Positions 55,526-64,000 of a stretch of 64,000 nt of DNA are shown in pieces. The stretch is from Prado023 sp963818445 (GTDB lineage: Bacteria; Actinomycetota; Actinomycetes; S36-B12; CAIYMF01). The position numbers were made by a program, and so were the translations under genes. Numbering within the stretch: the stretch's first letter is position 1; each line of letters begins with the position of its first letter. The stretch lies in assembly GCA_963818445.1 (NCBI GenBank), contig CAWFSG010000017.1:248001-312000 (forward strand), written 5' to 3'. The notes below the pieces were generated by a model. That model saw nothing but the letters and a program-made list of their open reading frames with translations. It did no database searches and was not told the DNA's origin.

Positions 55526-56014
55526 TCAGCGGTCCGTGAAGTGGCGGATCGCTGCGATCGTCGTGGACAGGACTGTGGCGGCCACGACCCAGGCGGCGTT
55601 GGCGCCGAGGGTCGGCGCGATCATGAGGGCCTCACGGGTGCGCCACGAGCCACCCGTGGATGGCACGAGCAGCTGCCCCGCGATCAGGACGGCGGAGAGG
55701 AACGCCAGGGGCGGCATCATGGCGGGAAGCGAGCGATCGCCCGCGCGCGTGACCAGTGGGCCGATGATCGCGACCACGACCAGTGTCACGCCGGTCCAGG
55801 GCCCGATCCTGTCGCGCATCGCCGCCTCGAGGGCAGCGACAGCGATGACCAGGAGGGTTGCGACCGTGACCACGCGACCCCCACCGAATCCCCGTCGCGC
55901 GGGCTCCGGGTTGTCAGACGTCTGTGGTGTGCCGCCCTGCCCGGGTACCTGGTTGACCGAGGCCCCCGAACGTCCCCACCCGACGTCGCTGGGTCCGGGT
56001 GAGGGCAGGGTCAC
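55526..56014 (-). CDS. DUF6542 membrane protein
   Basis: 162 aa from GTG 56014. A disordered N-terminus with Pro/Gly/Ser precedes four membrane segments (VVTVATLLVIAVAALEAAM, GVTLVVVAIIGPLV, LAFLSAVLIAGQLLV, ANAAWVVAATVLSTTIAAI). The family neighbours ispH and ychF in actinobacteria (Rv1111c position). Function is unknown. Confidence 0.82.
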   Translation of the reverse strand: MTLPSPGPSDVGWGRSGASVNQVPGQGGTPQTSDNPEPARRGFGGGRVVTVATLLVIAVAALEAAMRDRIGPWTGVTLVVVAIIGPLVTRAGDRSLPAMMPPLAFLSAVLIAGQLLVPSTGGSWRTREALMIAPTLGANAAWVVAATVLSTTIAAIRHFTDR

Positions 56015-56020
56015 GCAGAG

Positions 56021-56026
56021 ATCGTA
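56021..56026 (-). promoter_or_regulatory. Leaderless -10 element (TACGAT) for the DUF6542 gene
   Basis: On the minus strand TACGAT ends 6 nt before GTG 56014 and no RBS is visible. This supports the shorter start over upstream in-frame codons. Confidence 0.6.
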
Positions 56027-56045
56027 GTCCGCTGACCGACAGGGC

Positions 56046-57266
56046 CTACGCGACTGCCGTCGAGGTCGTGTCCGAAGGTGGCTCACCTGCCTCGAGGGCC
56101 CGGTGTTCCAGCTCGTCGAGGATGTCGTGGGCGTGTGCCTGGGAGGCCAGGCTCCGAGGCTGCTGGTCCACCTGCCGTGGCGGGTCCAGCGGGATCGGCA
56201 GGCCCTGCAGCTCGGTGAACCGCCGTCCGGTCACCAGCACCCGGGACTCCAGCGACGCGATCGCCCTGTTGTAGGCGGTCACCCCGGATCCCAGGGCGGA
56301 GCCGAGCTTGTCCAGGTGCCCGAGCATGGTCGTCAGGCGCTCAGCCATCTCGCGGCCCAGGGCCTGGACCTCCTTGGCGTTGGCGGCCAGGGCGTCCTGG
56401 CGCCAGATGTGGCCAACCGTGCGCGTGAGTGCCATCAGCGTGGTCGGCGTCGCCAGGACGATGTTGCGGTCGAAGGCGTGCTCGAGGAGGGTGGGGTCGC
56501 ACGCCAGTGCCTCGGCGAGCAGCGATTCCGCCGGCAGGAACATGACGACGAACTCCGGAGCGGTGTCGAACTGGCGTGCGTACTCCTTGCCCGCCAGCCG
56601 ATCGACGTGGTTGCGCACCTCACGCGCATGCTGGGCCCGCGCTGCGGCAACCTCGTCCTGCGGATCACCGGCCTCGATGCCGAGGATGGCCCGCAGGGAG
56701 ACCTTCGCGTCCACCACGACCGTCTTGTCCTCGCTGAGGTGGAGCACGACGTCCGGGCGCAGCAGGCCAGACTCCGTCGAGACGCTCTGCTGCTCGGTGA
56801 AGTGCACGTCGCGTACCAGTCCGGAGGACTCCAGCAATCGGCGCAGCTGGAACTCCCCCCACCGCCCGCGCACCTCACTGTGGCCCAGCGCCCCCACCAG
56901 CCGGGAGGTCTCTCGCCGCAGGCCGTCGGTGGAGAGGCTCGTGGCCTGGGCCATCGCTCGCATCTGCTCGGCCAGCTGCGCCGTCGAGCTGGCTCGTCCC
57001 CCCTCGGCTCGCGTCACGGCCTCCTCAAGCCGGCCCAGGGCCGTATGGACGGGGGCCATCGCCTGAGCCACCTGTTCGGGAGCCTGGGCCTGGGACTGCG
57101 CGGTCGCCCGGGCGGCGCTCAACTCAGCCTCCAGTCGCGCCGTACGCTCCGCGGCCACCGCCCGCTCGGCAGCGTGCCGTGGCCTGTCCATCAGCCCACG
57201 TAGCAGCCACCCCAGCACGAGGGCCACCACGCCGAGCGCCACTCCCCACACCATCGTCGTATCCAT
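56046..57266 (-). CDS. rmuC: DNA recombination protein RmuC
   Basis: The protein is 406 aa. An N-terminal membrane anchor (VWGVALGVVALVLGWLL) precedes a long coiled coil rich in Ala/Arg/Glu. The RmuC nuclease-like domain has VRGRWGEFQLRRLLE, RPDVVLHLSEDKTVVVDAKV (PD-(D/E)XK-like core) and ATPTTLMALTRTVGHIWR. RmuC limits inverted-repeat recombination in E. coli. The C-terminus has a Pro/Gln-rich tail. It is downstream of the broken HNH gene and on the same strand. Confidence 0.93.
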   Translation of the reverse strand: MDTTMVWGVALGVVALVLGWLLRGLMDRPRHAAERAVAAERTARLEAELSAARATAQSQAQAPEQVAQAMAPVHTALGRLEEAVTRAEGGRASSTAQLAEQMRAMAQATSLSTDGLRRETSRLVGALGHSEVRGRWGEFQLRRLLESSGLVRDVHFTEQQSVSTESGLLRPDVVLHLSEDKTVVVDAKVSLRAILGIEAGDPQDEVAAARAQHAREVRNHVDRLAGKEYARQFDTAPEFVVMFLPAESLLAEALACDPTLLEHAFDRNIVLATPTTLMALTRTVGHIWRQDALAANAKEVQALGREMAERLTTMLGHLDKLGSALGSGVTAYNRAIASLESRVLVTGRRFTELQGLPIPLDPPRQVDQQPRSLASQAHAHDILDELEHRALEAGEPPSDTTSTAVA

Positions 57267-57346
57267 GGGCCCTTCCTACGCCAGGGGGCTGACATTCGGA
57301 GTTCTTGGCTCTCCCATCTGACGTGCGTGTCGTCTGCCTCCTCGGT

Positions 57347-58733
57347 TCAGGCCACGCGGGCGTGGTTGTCGTCAGGGCGCGAGAGGGCGGATGCGCCCTG
57401 CGGACTGGTCCAGCGCAGCCCGCTTCCCGGCGTCGCCTCGACTCGCCACCCTCCCTCGTGCTTGAGGCCGTGGTGCCTGCGGCACAGCGCATGGAGATTC
57501 TCCGCGGAGGTGGGACCGAGTGGAAACGGGACGAGGTGGTCGAGGTCGCACTCCGCCGCCGGCACCGCGCATCCGGGGAACCGGCAGGTCCCGTCCCGTA
57601 GCCGGACGTGCCGGTCGAGCGCCGCTGGTGGCCGGTAGGACAGGGTCCCGACGTCGAGCACCGCACCAGTCGTGCGACAGGTCAGGACGTGTCGCCAGCG
57701 CGCGTCACCCGCGGCCAATCGCCGGGCGTCGGCGGCAGGGATCGCTCCGAACCCGTTGATGACGCCGGGTGCGTCCGTGAGCCCGGCCAGGGAGTCGACG
57801 GGGATCGTGACCGTGATGACGGTGTCGATCCGGGGCCGTCGGGCCTTCACGCCGTCGGAGACGACCACCGGGTCGGCCGCACCGGCGCTGGCGCGTGGAT
57901 CGAGGATCAGGTCGACGAGAGCCGACGCGAGCCACAGGTCCAGGGGTTCGCGAGGGGCAGCCCCCTCGTGGGTCGGGTCGCCGTTGCGGTCCGCGAGCGC
58001 ACAGGACCGGATCGACGGAGTACACGCGTTCGGCGTCCTCACTGGCGAGACGTGCGACCAGGTCTGCAGTCCCGTCCCCCCGATGGCTGACCCAGACGCC
58101 TCGCTCGGCGAGTCCCCTGCTGCGACGCCGGGGCCGTTCCCCACAGCCGAGGGCCAGCAGGCGACGCTGGAGGAACAGCTCCAAGCGGCGCGCGGTGTGG
58201 TCCCGGGCATAGGTCACGCCGTCCTCCAGCAGGGCGGCACACTCGGACTCGAAGTCCGCACGCGGCACCCCGTCGGGGTCGGTTCGGGGAACCTCGAACA
58301 GGGCGTCGGCCAGGATTCGCGCTCGGGTCAGGTCCAGTTCCCCCCGGTACAGGGCAGCCCAGACCTCCGGCTGGTGGCGCAGCATCTCCGACGTGGCGCG
58401 GGTGTGCTGCGCCGACCGGCGCGAGACGACAAGGGCGCAGGACACCTCGTCGAGGACCTGATCTGACCCCGCCCCACCAGGGGTCTCATCTGCGACGGCT
58501 GCCACGCACGCGACGCGCAGGGCAGCGACCTGTCGTGACAGGAGTTCGACAGCCTCCAGTGAGAGCATCGCGGGTCCGAAGACCTCCACCTCGAGGTCCC
58601 GCTCCTCGCGCGGACCCGGTCCAGGACTCGGTGGTCGGGCCCGGATCACCTCCACCAACTCGTCGACGCCCAGTTCTGCGGCGTCTATCTGCCGGCCGCG
58701 TTCATCGCGAACCGTCAGCACAACCTCAAGCAC
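57347..58733 (-). pseudogene. HNH endonuclease with DUF222 (13E12-type), one-base frameshift
   Basis: The N-terminal DUF222 region runs from GTG 58733 to about 58018 (LSRQVAALRVACVAAVADE, RATSEMLRHQPEVWAALYRG, LTRARILADALFEVP). The frame then shifts by one extra base at 58012-58018. The other frame continues SCALADRNGDPTHEG and ends with the HNH motif DGTCRFPGCAVP, CDLDHLVPFPLG and NLHALCRRHHGLKHEGGW. Restored, it is about 460 aa, normal for the family. A LexA box sits 15 nt before the start. Confidence 0.87.
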
Positions 58734-58747
58734 GGATCCCCCCCTAC

Positions 58748-58763
58748 CCGAACACGTGTTCGA
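58748..58763. promoter_or_regulatory. LexA/SOS box upstream of the HNH-DUF222 gene
   Basis: On the minus strand TCGAACACGTGTTCGG matches the actinobacterial SOS box TCGAAC-N4-GTTCGA at 11 of 12 fixed positions. The CGAACACGTGTTCG core is a perfect palindrome. 13E12-family genes are known LexA targets in mycobacteria. Confidence 0.8.
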
Positions 58764-58908
58764 TCACATGCCAGAACCGTACCCCACCCCACCGACAATG
58801 CAAGGGGTCCGGATCCGACCTGTGGATGCTTCCTCCGCACGCCATCGAGCACGAACAGCCGGTTCCGACCCAGGCCCTCGACGGTCCGGTGGGCCCCTTG
58901 ATCGCCGG

Positions 58909-58914
58909 TAGAAT
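58909..58914 (+). promoter_or_regulatory. Leaderless -10 element (TAGAAT) for ychF
   Basis: TAGAAT is 8 nt before GTG 58923, the same arrangement as at metG, with no RBS. Confidence 0.6.
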
Positions 58915-58922
58915 CGTGCGTT

Positions 58923-60119
<1,197 letters not shown>

Positions 60120-60446
60120 GGCCGAGTTGGTTGAGGGCTACCAGCGAATGGCCGAGGGCGACAGGCCAGAAGGGATCCTCCGCTCGGAACTCCTGCGCGG
60201 GCAGGGGGGCGCGTGGCGCATCCTGACGACCTGGCAGGACATGGACGCGCTCATGGCGGTCAGGAAGTCGGGCTACCCACCGGCAGCCCAAGAACTGCTC
60301 AAGGGCGTCGGTGCCCAGCAGGTCTCCCATGATTGGTACACAGTCGAGCAGGGTTTCGACCAGGAGTGAAGGTCGTCGTTGCGCAAGGCGAGGCCAGCCA
60401 GGTGAGGCACTCCCCGTACCGGTGCGCTCCCCGTCCCCGTATCGAT

Positions 60447-60469
60447 TGCTCAATGAACGTTGCTATAGT
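60447..60469 (+). promoter_or_regulatory. AT-rich promoter/operator for the aquaporin-arsC pair
   Basis: TATAGT (60464-60469), a near-consensus -10, ends 7 nt before GTG 60477. Just upstream CAATGAACGTTG (60451-60462) is an imperfect palindrome in an AT-rich island, the shape expected of an ArsR-type operator. No arsR gene lies nearby. Confidence 0.45.
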
Positions 60470-60476
60470 TCCCGTC

Positions 60477-61253
60477 GTGAGTGTCAGGACGCCTCCCAGA
60501 TGCCGGGGTGCGAACGCATGCGCATTGGGGGTCGACGTGACCCTGACCCCCACCACCCGTCGGGTCCTCGCGGAGTACCTCGGCACGATGATCCTGGTCG
60601 CGGCTGTCGTGGGTTCGGGGATCATGGCCACCACCCTGACCGACGACGTCGGCGTGCAGCTGCTGATGAACATGCTTGCCACGGTGATGGTCCTCGGCCT
60701 GCTCATCTGGACCCTCGGCCCGATCTCCGGCGCGCACTTCAACCCGGCCGTGACCGGCGTGGCACTGGTCCGACGGGAGATCGCCGGCCGGGAGGGGGCT
60801 GCCTACATCCCCGCCCAGGTCGCGGGCGCCATCACCGGGGCGATGCTGGCCAACCTGATGTTCGACCTGCCCGCCGTGGAGATCTCCACGAACGACCGCA
60901 GCGGAGCGAACCTGCTCCTCGGGGAGGTTGTGGCCACGGCCGGCCTGCTGTGGATCATCGGTGCCCTGACCCGAACCGGCAACGGCCGCCTCGGCCCGAT
61001 CCTCGTGCCCGCGTGGATCGGCTCGGCCTACTTCTTCACCTCGTCGACCTCCTTCGCCAATCCGGCCGTCACCATCGGTCGGATGTTCACCGACACCTTC
61101 GCGGGGATCGCGCCGGCGTCCGTGCTCCCCTTCATCCTCGCCCAACTGGTCGGGGCGGCGATCGGTGCCGCCCAGACCGAGCTGTTCCACCCACGACCCG
61201 GCGTCATCCCCGAGCCGCTGGACCTGCCCGGCCCCGTTCACGACCGTCCCTGA
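60477..61253 (+). CDS. Aquaporin family channel (AqpS-like, arsenic-associated)
   Basis: 258 aa from GTG 60477; GTG 60537 would give 238 aa. Six membrane segments and the two NPA boxes HFNPAVTG and SFANPAVTIG are present. SAYFFTSSTSFANPAV resembles the AqpS/MIP type found in ars operons. It is followed 24 bp later by arsC. In Sinorhizobium AqpS exports arsenite made by ArsC. The same role is inferred here. Confidence 0.88.
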   Translation: MSVRTPPRCRGANACALGVDVTLTPTTRRVLAEYLGTMILVAAVVGSGIMATTLTDDVGVQLLMNMLATVMVLGLLIWTLGPISGAHFNPAVTGVALVRREIAGREGAAYIPAQVAGAITGAMLANLMFDLPAVEISTNDRSGANLLLGEVVATAGLLWIIGALTRTGNGRLGPILVPAWIGSAYFFTSSTSFANPAVTIGRMFTDTFAGIAPASVLPFILAQLVGAAIGAAQTELFHPRPGVIPEPLDLPGPVHDRP

Positions 61254-61277
61254 CCCACCCGATCCAAGGAGAAGCCC

Positions 61278-61682
61278 ATGTCCGAGAAGCCGTCCGTGCT
61301 CTTCGTCTGCATCCACAACGCCGGTCGTTCCCAGATGGCCGCGGCCTACCTGACCCACCTCGCCGGTGATCGCGTCATCGTTCGCTCCGCCGGGTCGGCG
61401 CCCGCCGAGTCCGTGAATCCGGCGGCGGTCGCGGCGATGCTCGAGGAGGGCATCGACATGTCGGCCGAGACCCCCAAGATCCTCACCGACGAGGCCGTGC
61501 GCGGCTCCGACGTGGTCATCACGATGGGCTGCGGTGACACCTGCGCGATCTACCCCGGCAAGCGGTACGAGGACTGGAAGCTCGACGATCCTGCGGGCCA
61601 GGGGATCGACTCCGTGCGACCGATCCGCGACGAGATCCGCCGCCGCATCGAGACCCTGATCAGCGAGATCGCCCCGGCCTGA
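61278..61682 (+). CDS. arsC: Arsenate reductase, low-molecular-weight phosphatase type
   Basis: The protein is 134 aa. The P-loop is VCIHNAGRSQMA (nucleophile Cys11, Arg17). The redox cysteines lie in MGCGDTCAIYP, and DDPAGQGIDSVRPIRDEI supplies the general acid Asp. It reduces arsenate to arsenite using thioredoxin or mycothiol-type thiols. AAGGAG is 8 nt upstream. No arsR, arsB or acr3 gene is in the window, so the aquaporin may be the only exit route. Confidence 0.93.
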   Translation: MSEKPSVLFVCIHNAGRSQMAAAYLTHLAGDRVIVRSAGSAPAESVNPAAVAAMLEEGIDMSAETPKILTDEAVRGSDVVITMGCGDTCAIYPGKRYEDWKLDDPAGQGIDSVRPIRDEIRRRIETLISEIAPA

Positions 61683-61791
61683 TCCGTCCCGTCCAGACTC
61701 CAGGACCTCCAGATGGCGGGGTCGCCAAGTTCGACGACCCCACGCCACGTCCACACCCGCGGCCCTTGCGTGTCTCCAGCGGACTCTGCCA

Positions 61792-61811
61792 AGGTGAGCC
61801 TAAGGTTCACC
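61792..61811. promoter_or_regulatory. IdeR/DtxR-like iron box upstream of the hemerythrin gene
   Basis: AGGTGAGCCTAAGGT agrees with the IdeR/DtxR core AGGTTAGSCTAACCT at 12 of 15 positions. It lies in the near-perfect 19-nt palindrome GGTGAGCCTAAGGTTCACC (61793-61811, 8 of 9 pairs). The likely -10 TAAGGT (61801-61806) is inside the box, so binding would block transcription. Confidence 0.5.
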
Positions 61812-61844
61812 GACTTCATCCCGACGTCCCCGTGGAGTTCCGCT

Positions 61845-62513
61845 ATGGCTGGGTCCGCACTTCCCTTCACCCGCGAGATGGTCGTGGTGCACAAGCTCTT
61901 CCGTCGCGAGTTCGGCCACGGCGCGAGCTGGGTCCGACGAGTCGCTGAGGGAGACACGAAGCAGGCGCAACTGGTCTACACCCACATGAAGAAGGACTTC
62001 GACCTGCTGCACCACCACCACGAGGCCGAGGACATCAACCTGTGGCCACGGCTGCGTGAGCGCGCCGCCGATCAGCAGGAGCTGCTCGACGCGATGGAGG
62101 GCCAGCACCGGGGCATCGACCCCGCGCTGGCCAGGGCTGAGGAGCTCGGGGCTGCCTGGGCAGCGACCGCGACCGCCGAGGCGCGCGACGCCTTCGCCGA
62201 CGCGATCGAGGAGTTCAGCGCTCCCCTCGTTGCCCACCTGGACCAGGAGGAGTCCGACATCCTCCCGCTGGCCCAGAAGTACGTCACCGAGGAGGAGTGG
62301 GGGCTCCTGGCAAAGCACGCACTGGCACACACCCCCAAGGCGGACCTGGTCAAGGGCCTCGGCGGCATCATGGAGGATGCGACACCGCAGGAGCGCGACA
62401 TGATGCTCGGCGTCATCCCGGCGGTGCCCACGTTGCTCTACAAGGCCTTCGGCAAGCGGGCCTACATCAAGGACGCGACGGCGGTCCGAGGGGTTGCGCC
62501 CGTCGGGCTCTAG
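61845..62513 (+). CDS. Hemerythrin HHE-domain protein
   Basis: 222 aa from ATG 61845 (GGAG at 7 nt). The four-helix HHE domain supplies iron ligands in REMVVVHKLFRREF, DLLHHHHEAEDINLWP, QHRGIDPAL and VAHLDQEESDILPL. A C-terminal 70-residue helical part follows. Hemerythrin-like proteins bind O2 or sense iron and redox. The IdeR-like box upstream fits iron control. Confidence 0.88.
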   Translation: MAGSALPFTREMVVVHKLFRREFGHGASWVRRVAEGDTKQAQLVYTHMKKDFDLLHHHHEAEDINLWPRLRERAADQQELLDAMEGQHRGIDPALARAEELGAAWAATATAEARDAFADAIEEFSAPLVAHLDQEESDILPLAQKYVTEEEWGLLAKHALAHTPKADLVKGLGGIMEDATPQERDMMLGVIPAVPTLLYKAFGKRAYIKDATAVRGVAPVGL

Positions 62514-62638
62514 GGTCCCCGCCTCTGGACGCACGACCACCGGCTGGCGCGGTTGCGCCGGATCTCGACCTCCACGCTGCCGCACCCGACGCGCGACGCT
62601 GTCCAGGGTGCAGCGACGCGGACTCGACGCGGGACGGC

Positions 62639-62644
62639 GATAAT
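62639..62644 (+). promoter_or_regulatory. Leaderless -10 element (GATAAT) for the cNMP-binding gene
   Basis: GATAAT is 7 nt before ATG 62652. It includes the upstream in-frame ATG 62643, which is therefore unlikely to be the start. Confidence 0.5.
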
Positions 62645-62651
62645 GGCGTCC

Positions 62652-63131
62652 ATGGCCGACATGCTGGACTTCTGCTCCGACCTCCCCGTGCTGTCCGTAC
62701 CTGAGGGTGAGGTCCTGATCGCGGAGGGCGGGCAGCCGTCGCGGATGTTCGTCCTGGTCTCCGGCTCGGTCACGATCGAGAAGGACCTGGTCCCCTTCGC
62801 CCGGATCGACCACCCGGGTGCGGTGTTCGGCGAGATGTCGTGGGTGCTCGACCGCTCCGCGACGGCTACGGTCCGCGCGGCCACGCCGGTCGAGGTGCGG
62901 GTCATCGAGGATCCCGACGCCTTCCTCAACGACAACCCGGGGGCCGCGGTGGCGGTCCTGCGGATGACGGCGATGCGCCTCGACGGGCTGACCCAGTACC
63001 TCGTCGACGTGAAGCAGCAGTTCGCCGGGCTGACCGGGCACCTCGGGATGGTCGACCAGATCCTCGACAGCCTGGTGCACCACCAGAGCGGGCCGACGAG
63101 GACCGGCTCCGTGCGCGACCCGGAGTGCTGA
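62652..63131 (+). CDS. Stand-alone cyclic nucleotide-binding domain protein
   Basis: 159 aa from ATG 62652. A single Crp-like cNMP-binding beta-roll shows VPEGEVLIAEGGQPSRMFVL, VSGSVTIEKDL and the phosphate cassette VFGEMSWVLDRSATATVRA. A C-terminal helix follows (LRMTAMRLDGLTQYLVDV), with no HTH. It could act as a second-messenger sensor partner. The end lies about 12 bp from a truncated transposase, so the original C-terminus may have been changed by insertion. Confidence 0.82.
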   Translation: MADMLDFCSDLPVLSVPEGEVLIAEGGQPSRMFVLVSGSVTIEKDLVPFARIDHPGAVFGEMSWVLDRSATATVRAATPVEVRVIEDPDAFLNDNPGAAVAVLRMTAMRLDGLTQYLVDVKQQFAGLTGHLGMVDQILDSLVHHQSGPTRTGSVRDPEC

Positions 63132-63142
63132 GCCCACGGGGC

Positions 63143-63883
63143 CAGCAGGAATCCTGCGGCCAGGAGGCCGCCCGTGACCTGGTCCGGGCCCGAGAGGACG
63201 TTCGCGGGGACCTGATGCGCACCCGGCACCGGGTCTCGAAGTTGCTGCTGCGTCACGGTCACGTCTACTCCGGCGGCAAGGCTTGGACCGGTGCCCACTC
63301 GGCCTGGCTGCACCGGATCCGGTTCGACCAACCCGGCACCCAAGCGGCCTACGAAGCCGACCTCGAGGCCGTCGACTTCGCGATCGCCCGCCGTGCCCGG
63401 CTCGACACGGCGATCACCGCGATGGCCGCCGACTCCGAGTTCACCCCCATCGTGCGCAAGCTGTGCTGCCTGCGCGGTGTGTCGACCTTGACCGGGTTCG
63501 CCCTGGCCGCCGAGATCGGCGACTGGCAACGGTTCACCGGCGCCGGCATCGGCGCCTACCTCGGGCTGGTGCCCAGCGAGTACTCCAGCGGACAATCCCG
63601 CCGCCAAGGCGGCATCACCAAGGCCGGGAACAGCCACGCCCGCCGGCTGCTGGTCGAGGCCGCCTGGCACCACCAGCCCCGCTACACCGTCGGCAAGGTC
63701 CTCCAAACCCGCTGGGACCAGGCCCCCGAGGCCGCCAGAGTCCGCGGCCACCTCGGCAACCAGAGGCTGCACCAACGATGGGTGTCCTTCACCGCCCGGA
63801 AGAAGAAGCACACCGTGGCCACGACCGCGATCGCCCGCGAACTCGCCGGCTGGTGCTGGTCGCTGGCCACCCTGCCCGACTGA
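63143..63883 (+). pseudogene. IS110-family transposase, 5' truncated
   Basis: About 246 codons of the C-terminal part remain. These are EAARDLVRAREDVRGDLMRT, HRVSKLLLRHGHVYSGGKAW, the transposase_20 region CLRGVSTLTGFALAAEIGDW and TKAGNSHARRLLVEAAWHHQ with the conserved Ser. The N-terminal RuvC-like DEDD domain and any element left end are missing. No start codon can be assigned, and upstream in-frame codons belong to another frame of the cNMP gene. The copy is very likely inactive. Confidence 0.88.
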
Positions 63884-63965
63884 CCAGCCGGGCCACAGAG
63901 CTGACCGAGGAACCCCCCGGACGTCAACGGCACGTGCGGAACCGACCCGCGATTCGACTGTGAGC

Positions 63966-63981
63966 CACGAGCCCGCTCGTG
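63966..63981. repeat. Short perfect inverted repeat after the transposase remnant
   Basis: CACGAGC-CC-GCTCGTG lies 83 bp after the transposase stop. It may be part of the IS right end or a terminator. The window ends 19 bp later. Confidence 0.35.
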
Positions 63982-64000
63982 ACGCTCGACCTCAGATCAC

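Overview
The window is about 70% GC, densely coding, and carries gene orders typical of Actinomycetota. These include metG-tatD-rsmA-ispE, tRNA-Gln-glmU-prs-rplY-pth, mfd-mazG-eno-ftsB-DUF501-ppx, greA-DUF4307, uppS-phoH2, and xseB/xseA next to ispH and ychF. The order runs parallel to the Rv1002-Rv1026 and Rv1080-Rv1112 blocks of Mycobacterium tuberculosis as I remember them. Actinobacteria-only families (DUF501, DUF4307, DUF3817, DUF4245, DUF6542) and frequent leaderless starts fit this assignment. I cannot name a genus.

Layout. Bases 1-9 kb: the end of a protein O-mannosyltransferase, rsmI, the overlapping metG/tatD/rsmA unit, a secreted purple-acid-phosphatase-like protein, ispE and a phosphomannose isomerase. 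9-12.4 kb: a frameshifted ABC-F ATPase and a MarR/TetR regulator pair. 12.4-24.3 kb: tRNA-Gln, glmU, thymidine kinase, prs, rplY, pth, cysQ-like, mfd, a SurA-like lipoprotein, mazG and eno. 24.3-27.8 kb: ftsB, DUF501, ppx, a small membrane protein, an ACT protein, def and an odd tRNA with anticodon UAA. 27.9-39.7 kb: the accessory stretch. It holds a secreted repeat protein, a Bax-inhibitor-like membrane protein, hydrolases, msrA, an orphan solute-binding lipoprotein, a broken MutL-like gene, ung and a broken MFS gene. 39.7-58.7 kb: ilvA, greA, SURF1 and DUF genes, a second MFS, xthA, hemolysin III, uppS, phoH2, a secreted lytic transglycosylase, class I fumarase, exonuclease VII, ispH, rmuC and a broken HNH/DUF222 gene behind a LexA box. 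58.9-64 kb: ychF, a small monooxygenase-fold protein, an aquaporin/arsenate-reductase pair, a hemerythrin gene behind an IdeR-like box, a cyclic-nucleotide-binding protein and a 5'-truncated IS110 transposase.

How the genes work together. Much of the window is information processing and repair: rsmI, rsmA, metG, pth, rplY, def, mfd, ung, xthA, xseAB, rmuC. Envelope precursor supply is represented by glmU, ispE, ispH, uppS and the lytic transglycosylase. Start and stop codons commonly overlap (GTGA or ATGA), so several short operons are visible. At least a dozen genes have an extended TANNNT -10 element 6-8 nt before the start codon and no Shine-Dalgarno, which indicates leaderless mRNAs.

No intergenic stretch longer than 300 bases was found. 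No CRISPR array, prophage or recognisable defence island was seen. The most notable signals are the short-variable-loop tRNA(UAA), three helically phased CRP/GlxR-like palindromes before the transglycosylase gene, an IdeR-like box before hemerythrin, a LexA box before the HNH gene, a perfect 276-bp tandem duplication, and a set of one-base frameshifts confined to dispensable sequence.
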